From: an uncultured Eubacteriales bacterium
Lineage (GTDB): Bacteria; Bacillota; Clostridia; Oscillospirales; Oscillospiraceae
Assembly (NCBI GenBank): GCA_900079765.1
Contig: LT599017.1
Coordinates: forward strand, 1,581,766 to 1,645,765
Reading direction: 5' to 3'
DNA: 64,000 nt
The notes below the pieces were generated by a model. That model did not search any database. It worked only from the letters and a program-made list of their open reading frames with translations, and had not been told where the DNA came from. Of the stretch, positions 50,885-60,053 are shown piece after piece; the first letter of the stretch is position 1; each line of letters starts with the position of its first letter. The translations under genes were made by a program, and so were the position numbers.

Positions 50885-53004
50885 ATGTGTTCCTCCTCCA
50901 AGGGGCGCAGGACAGTCCCCGTGTGGGTGATTTCGGCGATTTGAATGCTCTTGCCATCCGAGAGGCGCAGGCGCACCCGGCGCCAGCCCTCGGGCAGGCA
51001 GGGGGTAAACGCATACCCATGGCCGCCGGTGGCGCGCAGCCCGGCAAAGCCCTCGGCCAGCACCTTCCACGCGCCCCCGGCGGCGGCCAGGTGGGAGCCG
51101 CCGATGTACACCAGCCCCGCCCATTGTTTCCCCCCGCCCCTCAGCTCCGCCGTGGCGGTCTGATGGAAGAAGGGGAGGGCCAGGTCGCTCCGCCCGAAAC
51201 GGCAGGCAAGCATGGCGTACATACAGGCGCTGAGAGAGGAGCCGTGCTCGGTGCGGGGCTCATAATACCGCCAGTTGGCCTCCAGCTCCCGGGGGGTGTG
51301 CTCGCCGGGGAAGAGGGCCAGGAGGGCGGCCACGTCGGCCTGCTTGATGACCTGGGTGTCCCCGGCCACGCCGTGGCTCCCGCCCCAGTACTCCCGTGGG
51401 TCCTGGAGCCGGGCGCGGACCTGGGCGGGGACGACATCCTCTAGCGCAAAGTAGCCGTCGAACTGCTCGATGAGACCCTTATCGTCGGGAGCGGGGAGGT
51501 AGAGCTTTTCCCGCGCGTCCCGGAGCCGGGCCAGCAGCCCGGCCTCCCCCGCAAGCTCCGGCATGGCGAGGGCGGCGTCGAAGACGAAGGCGGCCATGCG
51601 GCTGGTGTAGGCGTTGTTGTCCACCCGCTCGTGGTACTCATCGGGACCCAGCACGTCCCTAAGCTCGTACCTTTCCCGGCACAGGGGCTTTACCAAAAGG
51701 GAGAGGTAGAACCGGGCGCATTGGGCCACAACCTCCGCGCCTCCCTCCCGGAGGATGGCGCGGTCCCCGGTGTGGTTTACGTACCGTATGAGGGCCCACA
51801 CCACGGCAGCAGAGATGTGGACCTGCTTATCCCGGAAGTAGGTGCGTACGGGCCGGCCGGTGAATACGTCCACCACGTTGTAGTCCGAGCAGGCGTCCCG
51901 GCCCCCCTCCTGGCTCTCCCAGGCGTAGAAGGCCCCCTCGTGCCCGTATTGCCGGGCCTTCTCCAGCGCGCCGGGGAGGGTGTCGATGCGGTAGCGCACC
52001 AGGGAGCGGGCGACCTCGGGCTGGGTGTGGAGGAAGTAGTCCAGCATGAAAAGCTCGCTGTCCCAAAAAATAGCCCCCTTATAGGTCTGCCCCGAGAGAC
52101 CCCGGGCGGGGATGGAGCGGGCTCCGCCGTCCCTGGGCGCGGCGGCGTTGAGCTGGTAGAGGGAGTAGTTGACGGCGGTCTCGGCCTCCTCGTCCCCGTC
52201 GATCTCCACGGCGCTCCTCCGCCATACCTCCTCCCATGCGGCGCGGTGCTCCGTCAGGAGAGCGTCGTAACCCGGCGCGTCCAAGGCGAGCTCCGGGGGG
52301 GCGTTGACGGTGCAGATACTGGTGAGGGTGACAGCATGGCCGGGGTGCAGATCCAGAGTCCAGCGAAGCGCCGCCAGACGGTCGAATTTTATAAGCTCCG
52401 GCGTCCCCTCCGCACCCTCCAGGGTGCAGAGGCGTGTGACGGGGACAGTGAGTGTGCTATTCTGTACCCTGGCGATACAGGAAAGGGAAGTGCCTTTACA
52501 GGAAAATTCCACGGATTCGTAGTGGGGCCCGTGGATATCCCATACGTCGCCGTCGATCCCCGCATCCAGCGTGACGCGGGTGGGGGCGGTGGCGGTGAGA
52601 CGAAATTTCGCGCAGAGGAGGCCGGGGCTAGAGAGGCTTGCAAACCGCCAGGCGGCTGCCTCCAGTATGCCACCCTCCGTCTTCCACGTTGTTCGCCGTT
52701 CCATGACGGCGGAGTGGAAGTCCAAGGTCTGTAGGTGCGAGAGGGGCTCCCGCTCGGGCAGGGACAGCGCCTCGCCACCCTCGGTGACTAAGGTATAGAG
52801 CGGGTTGGGGGCGTTTAAGGGCTCCCGCCAGCCGTCCCCAACCTGGTCGTAGAGCCCTGCCAGGTTGACGGCAGTCAGCGCGTCTTTTCGGTGCTCTTCC
52901 AGGGTCCCCCGCACACCGAAGACGCCATTGCCTATAAGGAAACGGTTGCCGTTATCGGCAACCCCCTCCGCCGCGTAGTCGCTGGTGGTGACGGTCCAGC
53001 TCAT
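50881..53004 (-). CDS. GH65 disaccharide phosphorylase, gene 1
   Basis: A 707-residue GH65 enzyme: N-terminal beta-sandwich (~1-240), linker, and (alpha/alpha)6 barrel. It shows WDSELFML, general acid Glu456 in DVLGPDEYHERVDNNAYT, the phosphate-site stretch TQVIKQADVAALL, and EHGSSLS. It cleaves an alpha-glucoside with phosphate to give beta-glucose-1-phosphate. Substrate (maltose, kojibiose, nigerose, trehalose type) cannot be fixed from sequence alone. No signal peptide, so intracellular. Stop overlaps pgmB; start overlaps the stop of the second GH65 gene by 4 bp. Confidence 0.92.
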   Translation of the reverse strand: MSWTVTTSDYAAEGVADNGNRFLIGNGVFGVRGTLEEHRKDALTAVNLAGLYDQVGDGWREPLNAPNPLYTLVTEGGEALSLPEREPLSHLQTLDFHSAVMERRTTWKTEGGILEAAAWRFASLSSPGLLCAKFRLTATAPTRVTLDAGIDGDVWDIHGPHYESVEFSCKGTSLSCIARVQNSTLTVPVTRLCTLEGAEGTPELIKFDRLAALRWTLDLHPGHAVTLTSICTVNAPPELALDAPGYDALLTEHRAAWEEVWRRSAVEIDGDEEAETAVNYSLYQLNAAAPRDGGARSIPARGLSGQTYKGAIFWDSELFMLDYFLHTQPEVARSLVRYRIDTLPGALEKARQYGHEGAFYAWESQEGGRDACSDYNVVDVFTGRPVRTYFRDKQVHISAAVVWALIRYVNHTGDRAILREGGAEVVAQCARFYLSLLVKPLCRERYELRDVLGPDEYHERVDNNAYTSRMAAFVFDAALAMPELAGEAGLLARLRDAREKLYLPAPDDKGLIEQFDGYFALEDVVPAQVRARLQDPREYWGGSHGVAGDTQVIKQADVAALLALFPGEHTPRELEANWRYYEPRTEHGSSLSACMYAMLACRFGRSDLALPFFHQTATAELRGGGKQWAGLVYIGGSHLAAAGGAWKVLAEGFAGLRATGGHGYAFTPCLPEGWRRVRLRLSDGKSIQIAEITHTGTVLRPLEEEHI

Positions 53005-55283
53005 GTTTCGCCGCTCCTTTCGGTGAGGCCCGCCGCCGTGACGGTGACGCGCCTGCCCCAGAGGAGGATTTCCAGCGGCGCTCCGCTCTCACGCGCCAGG
53101 GTAACGGAGCCTTGCCTTACCATAACCCGCAGCACTCCGCCCCCGGCCAGCAGGGAGAAGGAGTAGCCCTTCCATCCACTGGGGATGCGGGGGGAGAGGG
53201 AGAGAACCTCCCCGTCGCTCCGCAGCCCACCAAAGCCGTAGACAATGTTCATCCACCCCCCCGCGATGGAGGTGGTGTGCAGGCCCTCACGGGTATTGCG
53301 GTTGTAGTTGTCCAAGTCCATGCGGGTGGCAAAGCGGAAGTACGCCTCCGCCTTGTCCATGCGCCCCAGCCGGGCGGCCAGGATGGAGTGGACCGAGGGG
53401 GAGAGGCTGCTCTCATGGATGCAACGCGGCTCGTAGCAGTCGTAGTTGACGGCCACCTGCTCATCGGTGAACTCGGAGCCATAGAGGGTCATAAACATCA
53501 GCACATCGGGCTGCTTGAGCATGTCGTTGCGGTAGATGCGGTCATAGGTCCAGTGGTGGTAGAGGGGAAACTCCTCCGCCGGGATGGTAGACACGTCCAC
53601 ATGGGGCAGGCGGAAAAAGCCGTCGTGCTGCTCGAAGAGGCCGTCTTCTCCAAGGGGAAGGTACATGCGCTCGGCCTTGTCCGCCCAGTCGCTCAGCTCC
53701 TCCCGGGAGAGGGCCAGTCGTGCAGAGAGGGCACCGTACTCCTCGGGGCGCCGTTCCTCTAGCGCCGCCAGGGTGTCCAGGGTGAAGAGAAAGGTCTTCT
53801 TTCCCATGAAGTTGGTGTAGGCGTTGTTGTTCACCATCATCTGGAACTCGTCGGGGCCCATAACGCCGCAGAACCCGTAGCGTCCGGTGACGGGGTCGAA
53901 CCCGCCCCGGGAGGCCAGCATCCGGCTGATCTCCACCAGCATCTCGGCCCCCTGGCGGTAGAGGAAGTCGTCGTCGCGGGTGATGTGGGCGTAGCTCCAA
54001 AGTCCGTAGGCCACGCCGGTGGACGCCTGGAGCTGGAGGCTGGCGTGCTGCCAGAGGTCGCAGCACTCCCGCCCGCTGATGGTGGCAACGGGGTAGAAGG
54101 CCCCCCGGCAGTCCAAAGCGGCTGCCCGCTCCTTGGCCTGGGGCAGCGTGTCATACCGGAACTGGAGAATGCTCCGGGCGGCGGAGGGGTTATTGAAGAG
54201 GTAGAAGGGCAGGCAGTAGACCTCGCTGTCCCAGAAGGTGTTGCCGTTATATGCCTCCCCGGTGAGGCCCTTCGCCCCGATGACCGCGCTGTACCCCGCC
54301 CGGTGTAGGGTCTGGTGGAGCTGGAAGATGCAGAAACGGATGCCCTGCTGGTTCTCGTCGTCCCCCTCGATCTCGATGTCGGAGAGAGCCCACTGCCGCG
54401 CCCACCAGTCGGCGGAGCCCTGTTTCAGATTATCATAGTCGGCGGTCTCAAGGGCGTGCCGCGCCTCCTCCCGGCGGGCGGAAAAGGTCTCCCGTTCCGC
54501 CTCGTCCCGGGCGCAGACCAGAGCGGCCACCCGGCGGAGAGCAAAGCATTCGCCCTCCGTGAGTACGGCGTGGAACTGGTTGGCGCTCTTCTTTTCCTCC
54601 TTGGGGGCAGGGACTCCCGACCTGGAGAACCGGGCGTCGGCCCAAACCGATTGCCCGGTGCGCCGGGTAACGGCGGAGATCTCGCAAAAAGTCCCATCGG
54701 CGTCGGCGCTTATCTCATTGAAGAGATTTTCCTCCGCCGAGACGTGGGGACGGGAGAAATCGAGCCCCGCCGTAACGGCGACCTCCGCCGACCCCTCCAG
54801 CACCTCAACCTCCACGCTCTGGCCGCCGAGCTGCTCCCGCTCCATGGAGAGGAACCGCTCAAACCGCAGCCGCAGGCGGGTGTTCTCATCGGGCCGCCAG
54901 GTAAACGAGCGCGTCAGAACGCCGGTGCGCAGATCAAGGGTGCGCTGAAACTCCTCCACAACCTGATGAGCCAGGTCTAGGGGGACACCGTTGCAGGTGA
55001 TGCGGCAGTAGACCCAATCCACCGTGTTTACCATGAACTCAGTGAAGGGGAGCATGCCCAGATAGCCGGAGGGCTGGAGCTCGCGCCGCTCGTACACGCC
55101 GCTCAAATAGCTGCCCTGGAGCCTTGGGCCGCTGTACCCCTCCTCAAAATAGCCCCGAAGCCCAGTGTACTCGTTGCCCAGGGAGAAGACCGACTCCCCC
55201 ACCTCGGCGTAGGCCGGGTCAAACCCCTCCTCCTCCACGCGCCAGGGGGAGACCAGGAAGTGTCTGTCCGCGTATTTTCCCAT
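53001..55283 (-). CDS. GH65 disaccharide phosphorylase, gene 2
   Basis: A 760-residue GH65 enzyme, clearly diverged from its neighbour: IGAKGLTGEAYNGNTFWDSE, general acid Glu479 in GVMGPDEFQMMVNNNAYTN, MLKQPDVLMFM and HESSLSPSVHS. NNNAYT and the KQPDV loop differ from gene 1, which suggests a different linkage preference. Intracellular. It lies 4 bp after the MalG-type permease gene. Confidence 0.92.
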   Translation of the reverse strand: MGKYADRHFLVSPWRVEEEGFDPAYAEVGESVFSLGNEYTGLRGYFEEGYSGPRLQGSYLSGVYERRELQPSGYLGMLPFTEFMVNTVDWVYCRITCNGVPLDLAHQVVEEFQRTLDLRTGVLTRSFTWRPDENTRLRLRFERFLSMEREQLGGQSVEVEVLEGSAEVAVTAGLDFSRPHVSAEENLFNEISADADGTFCEISAVTRRTGQSVWADARFSRSGVPAPKEEKKSANQFHAVLTEGECFALRRVAALVCARDEAERETFSARREEARHALETADYDNLKQGSADWWARQWALSDIEIEGDDENQQGIRFCIFQLHQTLHRAGYSAVIGAKGLTGEAYNGNTFWDSEVYCLPFYLFNNPSAARSILQFRYDTLPQAKERAAALDCRGAFYPVATISGRECCDLWQHASLQLQASTGVAYGLWSYAHITRDDDFLYRQGAEMLVEISRMLASRGGFDPVTGRYGFCGVMGPDEFQMMVNNNAYTNFMGKKTFLFTLDTLAALEERRPEEYGALSARLALSREELSDWADKAERMYLPLGEDGLFEQHDGFFRLPHVDVSTIPAEEFPLYHHWTYDRIYRNDMLKQPDVLMFMTLYGSEFTDEQVAVNYDCYEPRCIHESSLSPSVHSILAARLGRMDKAEAYFRFATRMDLDNYNRNTREGLHTTSIAGGWMNIVYGFGGLRSDGEVLSLSPRIPSGWKGYSFSLLAGGGVLRVMVRQGSVTLARESGAPLEILLWGRRVTVTAAGLTERSGET

Positions 55284-55287
55284 ACTG

Positions 55288-56172
55288 TCACCCCTTGATT
55301 CCGCCGGCGGCCACGCCGCTGGTAATCTGTTTCTGGAAGAGCGCGAAGACGATTGCCGGGGGAAGGATGGCGAACAGCACGCCCCGGAGGATGTCCGCGT
55401 CGGTGGCCCTGATGTTGGTGCGGAAAGAGAAGAGACGCACCATGACGGTCTCCTTTGCCCCGCCGGACAGCACCAGGTAGGGGAGGAGGAAGTCGTTCCA
55501 AGCGGCGGTGAGGGCGAAGATGGCCACCACCGTCACGATGGGCTTTGAGAGGGGCAGGATGATGCGCAGGAAGACCTGGAGCTGGCTGCACCCGTCCAGT
55601 TGGGCCGCCTCGATGTACTCCTTGGGAAGGCCCTCGAAATACTGCTTAAAGAGCACCACCCAGAAGGCGTTGGCCCCCATGGAGAGCCATAGGGGGAGAA
55701 AGCTGTTGGTGAGACCCAGCCGGTTGATGTTTACAAAGAGGGCCACGATGCTGGTGGTGGGGGGGATGAGCATGGCCCACATGACGAGGCCAAAGATGAT
55801 CATGTGGCCCCTTGGCTTCACGATGGCCAGCACGTAGGCCAGCAGCCCGTTGAATACCACCGCGCAAACGATGCTGCCCGCGGCGGAGATGGCGGAGTTT
55901 ATGTAATAGCGGGTGAACTTCAGGTCCTTCCATGTGCCGATGATGCCCGCGAGGTCAAAGCTCTTCGGGAGAATGGTCGTGCTGTTGCGCAGCTCGGCGA
56001 TGTCCTTAAAGCTGCCGAGCATCACCCAGATCACGGGGAAAATGGCGATCACCAGCATGAGGATGCAGGCAAGGAAGATAAGTACGCAGGCTACGCGGGT
56101 GCCGGGGGAATTGAGGTCGTAAAAGCGGATGGCGCCCTCCCGCTTCTCTCGGTATTTTTTAAAGAAGCTCAT
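55288..56172 (-). CDS. Sugar ABC transporter permease, MalG type
   Basis: A 294-residue permease with six TM helices and the EAA loop EYIEAAQLDGCSQLQVFLRIILPLSKP, which contacts the ATPase. The C-terminus QKQITSGVAAGGIKG is typical of the MalG/CUT1 family. GGAGGGA precedes the ATG. No ATPase gene is present in this operon, so a shared MsmX-type ATPase elsewhere is expected. Confidence 0.93.
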   Translation of the reverse strand: MSFFKKYREKREGAIRFYDLNSPGTRVACVLIFLACILMLVIAIFPVIWVMLGSFKDIAELRNSTTILPKSFDLAGIIGTWKDLKFTRYYINSAISAAGSIVCAVVFNGLLAYVLAIVKPRGHMIIFGLVMWAMLIPPTTSIVALFVNINRLGLTNSFLPLWLSMGANAFWVVLFKQYFEGLPKEYIEAAQLDGCSQLQVFLRIILPLSKPIVTVVAIFALTAAWNDFLLPYLVLSGGAKETVMVRLFSFRTNIRATDADILRGVLFAILPPAIVFALFQKQITSGVAAGGIKG

Positions 56173-56187
56173 CGTATCCCTCCCTTC

Positions 56188-57096
56188 CTATTCCTGTGCG
56201 ATCTTGCGGGTCAGGCGGAAGTAAACCACCGTGAGCACCAGCAGTACCAGGCAGATGAGCACCGACAGAGCCGCGGCCATGGAGTATTTGAATTGTTCAA
56301 AGGCAAAACGGTATACCAGCTGCATGATGGAGATGCTTGCGTTGTTGGGCCCGCCATTGGTGAGCATCAGCGGCTCATATAAAATCTGGAAGACCGAAAT
56401 GATCTGAAGAATCAGCATGGTCTTGCCCGTACGGAAGATGCTGGGCAGCGTTACATGAAAGAAACGCTGGAGGGGGCGGGCGCCGTCGATGGTGGCCGCC
56501 TCATATAGCTCCGGGTTAATGCCGGAGATGCTGGCCATGTAGATGAGGGCCGTGCTCCCCGCCGCCTTCCAGGTCATGGCCGCCACGATGAGAGGGACGG
56601 TCCAGTTTACGTCGGTAAGCCAGAGCTGGTTGGAAACGCCCGCCTTTCCCAGCAGGATGTTGAGCACCCCCGTCTCGCCCGGGCGAAAGAAGAAACCCAG
56701 CATCAGCATGGCCGCGATACCCGGCATGATGTTGGGGAAGTAGACCCCCACCCGGAAGAGGCCCCTCCAATGGACAGTCTCGGTGATGAGGGCCGCCAGC
56801 AGGATGGGCACGAAGAAGCCGATGACCAAAGACCAGAGGGTATAGAGACAGGTGTTGCCCACCGCCGTGAGGAAGAGGGGATGGCTGAACACCAGATTAT
56901 AGTTGTCCAGGCCGATAAACTGCCCCAAGGTGACTCCCTTCACCTGATAAAAGGACATGCGCACGGTCTCCAGCAGGGGCTCCCACACGAAGAAGGCGAA
57001 CAGGAGGAGGGAGGGCAGCATAATGAGCCAGCCCGTGAGGTCCTTTTTCACCGAGGCCTTCATGCGGAGCCGGGCCGTCTTATTCTCCTGCGGCAT
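56188..57096 (-). CDS. Sugar ABC transporter permease, MalF type
   Basis: A 302-residue CUT1 permease with six TM helices: WLIMLPSLLLFAFFVWEPL and EAA loop ELYEAATIDGARPLQRFFHVTLPSI. Pairs with the downstream MalG-type subunit (15 bp gap). Confidence 0.93.
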   Translation of the reverse strand: MPQENKTARLRMKASVKKDLTGWLIMLPSLLLFAFFVWEPLLETVRMSFYQVKGVTLGQFIGLDNYNLVFSHPLFLTAVGNTCLYTLWSLVIGFFVPILLAALITETVHWRGLFRVGVYFPNIMPGIAAMLMLGFFFRPGETGVLNILLGKAGVSNQLWLTDVNWTVPLIVAAMTWKAAGSTALIYMASISGINPELYEAATIDGARPLQRFFHVTLPSIFRTGKTMLILQIISVFQILYEPLMLTNGGPNNASISIMQLVYRFAFEQFKYSMAAALSVLICLVLLVLTVVYFRLTRKIAQE

Positions 57097-57147
57097 GTTA
57101 AAACCCCTTTCAAAAATGCTGTTTTGAAAATGCCGTTGCGTGAAAAG

Positions 57148-57176
57148 CGCCGGGGCCGCCGATGGCGGCCCCGGCG
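57148..57176 (-). terminator. Hairpin between binding protein and permease genes
   Basis: Perfect 13-bp GC-rich stem (CGCCGGGGCCGCC / GGCGGCCCCGGCG) with a 3-nt loop, then CTTTTCA on the minus strand. Probably lowers read-through from the binding protein into the permeases. Confidence 0.6.
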
Positions 57177-57187
57177 AATGGTCTGTG

Positions 57188-58645
57188 TTACGACGCGTCC
57201 AGCAGCGTCTGGTAGTCGGTGTTCGCCTTGTTCATCAGGGCGGTGACATCGGCGTTCTTGTCGGTGATGACTGCCTGGAGCACGCTGGTGATGGCGGCGT
57301 ACATGTCCTGGGTCTGGCCGGGCTCCTCAGGCTTCAGGTTGCCCTCTTTTTTGGTGATGTTGAAGTAGTCGTTAAAGAGGGCCATGTTCACGTTGCTGTA
57401 CTCGTCGACGATCTTGTTCTCAGCTTCTACGATCTCGCCGGTGTAGCAGGGGAAGCGGGGGATGACGGGGATGCCGTTGTCCTGGCGGTACTTGGCGTCG
57501 GCCTTCATGCCGTCCAGGGCCACGTCGGTGACGATTGGCCCCTTGCCCATGATCTCAAGGTAATCGAGGCACCAGTTGACCTCCTCGTCGGTGGCGTAGG
57601 AGGGGAACATGTAGGGCGTGCCGCCCAGCAGGCTGTACTGTCCGCCCGGGCCCTCGGGCATGGGCACCAGGGCCAGCTTGTCAACGGCAAGGCCGTTTGC
57701 ATAGGTGGGCTGCATGACGGCATCCACCGCGCCGATATACATGGCCGCCGCGCCGGTACCCAGGGCGGTGAAGCCGGAGCCCCAGTCCTCGGTGGTGGGG
57801 TCGGCGGTGAGGACGTTGTACTTCCACTTCAGGTCCTTTATGTACTGCATGGCGGCAATGGCCTCGGGGCTGGCCAGGTTGGAGGTGAAGGTACCGTCGC
57901 CGTTATCGATGCACAGTTGGGTTGCGCCGAAGGCCCAGGCGATATTGCTCCAGTGCCAGCCGCCGGCGTTATCCTTGGCCAGCAGCACCAGGCCGGCCTT
58001 GCCGGTGGCCTTCTGAATCTTCTGTGCGGTCAGAGCCAGCTCATCCCAGGTTTTGGGGTACTGGGGGGTGCCGTCGGCGTTCATGAGACCCGCCTGCTCG
58101 AAGAGGTTGAGGTTGATCATCATGCCTAGAGGATAAGCGTCGCGGGGCACGCCGTAGACCCGGCCGTTCTCGTCGCTGAGGAGGGAGCGGACGCTGGGGG
58201 TGATTTTATCGAGCCAGCCGCGCTCCTCCAGGATGTCGGTGATATCCTTCACGAAGCCGTTGCGGATAAGCTTCTGGGGCTCGGTGAACCAGCTCTCGAA
58301 GACGGTGGGGCAGTTCTTCGACTGGACCATTGGGACGAAGGTGTCGGGCGCGTACTTGTAGTAGGCGGGCTCGACGGTGACGCCGGGGTGGGCCTTCTCA
58401 AAGGTGGCCTTGAAGCCCTCGTGCATCTTGATCTCCTCGGTCATGGTGTCCTCGGGCCAGATGCCCAGGCGGATGGTGCCGCTCTCGGCGGGGGCGGAGG
58501 AGACGGGGGTGGTAGAGGTGGACGCGCTGGGGGACGCGGCGGGGGAGGAGTTTGCATCCCCGCTGCCGGCACCGGCGCAGCCCGCGAGGAGAGAGATCAA
58601 CAGCGCGGAGGCCAGGCCGAGACTGATAAGCTTGTTCCTTTTCAT
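57188..58645 (-). CDS. Alpha-glucoside-binding lipoprotein (family 1 SBP)
   Basis: A 485-residue lipoprotein (lipobox LAGC, Cys23) with a Ser/Ala-rich linker, then IRLGIWPEDTMTEEIKMHEGFKATFEKAHPGVTVE and later YPKTWDELALTAQKIQ, GGTPYMFPSYATDEEVNWCLDYLEIMG. Standard CUT1 sugar-binding protein. GGGAGGG precedes ATG 58645. First gene of the glucoside operon; a LacI-type operator lies in its promoter. The bound sugar is probably an alpha-linked glucose disaccharide or oligomer, given the GH65 enzymes. Confidence 0.93.
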   Translation of the reverse strand: MKRNKLISLGLASALLISLLAGCAGAGSGDANSSPAASPSASTSTTPVSSAPAESGTIRLGIWPEDTMTEEIKMHEGFKATFEKAHPGVTVEPAYYKYAPDTFVPMVQSKNCPTVFESWFTEPQKLIRNGFVKDITDILEERGWLDKITPSVRSLLSDENGRVYGVPRDAYPLGMMINLNLFEQAGLMNADGTPQYPKTWDELALTAQKIQKATGKAGLVLLAKDNAGGWHWSNIAWAFGATQLCIDNGDGTFTSNLASPEAIAAMQYIKDLKWKYNVLTADPTTEDWGSGFTALGTGAAAMYIGAVDAVMQPTYANGLAVDKLALVPMPEGPGGQYSLLGGTPYMFPSYATDEEVNWCLDYLEIMGKGPIVTDVALDGMKADAKYRQDNGIPVIPRFPCYTGEIVEAENKIVDEYSNVNMALFNDYFNITKKEGNLKPEEPGQTQDMYAAITSVLQAVITDKNADVTALMNKANTDYQTLLDAS

Positions 58646-58710
58646 ACGATACCCTCCCAAAAATGATTTCTACGTTTTGCGACAAACCACATAATTAGGA
58701 GCACGTTTGC

Positions 58711-58733
58711 ATTATAGTTTGACGCTCAACCTT
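58711..58733 (-). promoter_or_regulatory. Promoter and LacI-type operator of the glucoside operon
   Basis: Minus strand TATAAT is at 58711-58716; the -35 is weak. The spacer contains TTTGACGCTCAA (plus strand, 58718-58729), which matches 10 of 12 bases of the palindrome in the lacI promoter. A repressor bound here would block RNA polymerase. Confidence 0.7.
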
Positions 58734-58794
58734 ACAAAGAAATCATAGCACCGTCCCCCTAAATTGTAAACTAGAGGAAACACAGAAACAAAGA

Positions 58795-58827
58795 GCGGGT
58801 TTTTGTAAGTTTGCTACAAAAACCCGC
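58795..58827 (-). terminator. Terminator after the LacI-type regulator gene
   Basis: Perfect 13-bp stem GCGGGTTTTTGTA / TACAAAAACCCGC, 7-nt loop, then TCTTTGTTTCTGTGTTT on the minus strand. Confidence 0.85.
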
Positions 58828-58851
58828 CGAGGCGCGCGCTCACGTTTAAAA

Positions 58852-59874
58852 TTACTCGGAAATGGAACGCACACTGTCCCGTCGTACCAGCTCCACCGGG
58901 AGGATGATGTTCTTTTCGCTCACCGGCTCCCCCTCCAGAAGACGAGTCATGCACTCTGCGGCAAGCCGTCCCCGCTCCTTGGCGTCCTGCCTAATGGTGG
59001 TGAGCATGGGCAAAGTGAGCCTGCACCAGTTGATGTCGTCAAAGCCGATGATGGACACGTCGCGGGGCACCAGCCGCCCGCTCTGCTGTAGGCCGGACAT
59101 GATGCCCGCCGCCAGGATATCCGCCGTGGCAAAGATGGCGGTGAGGTCGGTCCGCTCCGCGAGCCTGTGGCCCAGCTCCATGGTGCCGGAGGTGCTGAAC
59201 TCGCAGGGGAAGACCAGCTCGGGGTCGAAGGGGATGCCTGCCTCCGCCAGGGCGGCCTGATACCCCCGCAGCCGCTGGGCCACCACGCCGCCGGGACGGA
59301 TGGGCGCGCAGGCAAAGGCGATACGCCTGTGCCCGTTCTCAATGAGATGCCGGGTGGCGAGGAGGCCGCCCTCGAAATCCTGGAGGCCCACGTTGACCAT
59401 GCGCCCCGGCTTGCCGATGTAGCTGTCGGTGAGGACCACGGGCAGGTCGAGATCCATCAGGGTGGCGTGGAGGTCCTCACCCTCGAAGAGGCCGGGGAGG
59501 AAGAGACCGTCCACGTTCCAGTTGCGCAGGAAGGCGGACAGCTCCTCGCTGTCCGAGATGGCACGGATCATCAGGTAGTAGCCCTTCTCCCGCAGGCTCT
59601 GCTCCACCGCGCCGATTAAGGTGTTGAAGAAGGGGTCCCCGGAGAGCTTGCCACTCCCCTCGGGGTCCAAGTGGTTGATGAGGGCCACCACCTTGGAGGA
59701 GCGGGAGGCCAAAGACCGGGCCGACATATTGGGCACGTAGCCTCGTTTTTCGATGATCTCGTTGATCCGCTGTATGGTGTCGGCCGACACTCGCTTGGCC
59801 CGGCCATGGATCACGTTGCTCACGGTGGTATTGCTCACGCCTGCCTCGCGGGCGATGTCGTCTATGGTGGTCAT
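58852..59874 (-). CDS. LacI-family transcriptional regulator
   Basis: A 340-residue LacI/GalR regulator: N-terminal HTH (TIDDIAREAGVSNTTVSNVIHG) with hinge helix (NMSARSLASRSS), then a periplasmic-binding-like sensor (~60-330; IIGFDDINWCRLTLPMLTTIRQD). The gene lies upstream of the glucoside operon on the same strand with its own terminator. Its promoter and that of the operon share one palindrome, so it probably represses both until a glucoside binds. Confidence 0.93.
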   Translation of the reverse strand: MTTIDDIAREAGVSNTTVSNVIHGRAKRVSADTIQRINEIIEKRGYVPNMSARSLASRSSKVVALINHLDPEGSGKLSGDPFFNTLIGAVEQSLREKGYYLMIRAISDSEELSAFLRNWNVDGLFLPGLFEGEDLHATLMDLDLPVVLTDSYIGKPGRMVNVGLQDFEGGLLATRHLIENGHRRIAFACAPIRPGGVVAQRLRGYQAALAEAGIPFDPELVFPCEFSTSGTMELGHRLAERTDLTAIFATADILAAGIMSGLQQSGRLVPRDVSIIGFDDINWCRLTLPMLTTIRQDAKERGRLAAECMTRLLEGEPVSEKNIILPVELVRRDSVRSISE

Positions 59875-59914
59875 GGCTCTTATTTCCCTCCCATGCGTGC
59901 TTTTCTTATTTATA

Positions 59915-59943
59915 AGGATAGCGTTTAGCGCTCAATGTGTCAA
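59915..59943 (-). promoter_or_regulatory. Promoter with embedded LacI operator for the regulator gene
   Basis: Minus strand TTGACA (59938-59943), a 17-bp spacer and TATCCT (59915-59920). The spacer holds the near-perfect palindrome TTTAGCGCTCAA (59924-59935). Confidence 0.8.
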
Positions 59944-59971
59944 GGATTATATGGAGGAGAAAGCTTTCCTA

Positions 59972-60000
59972 TTGACAAGGGCATAGTTGCATATTATATT
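59972..60000 (+). promoter_or_regulatory. Promoter of the DUF454 operon
   Basis: TTGACA (59972-59977), 17-bp spacer, TATATT (59995-60000), 54 bp before the start codon. Confidence 0.8.
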
Positions 60001-60053
60001 AATAGTAATAGATACTGATAATGTTAATGGGGCTATGAAGGGGAGGGGATCAC

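Noticed and set aside
51631-52734. A 367-codon plus-strand frame across the first GH65 gene
   Set aside because: Antisense shadow of a GC-rich gene; no motifs or ribosome site.
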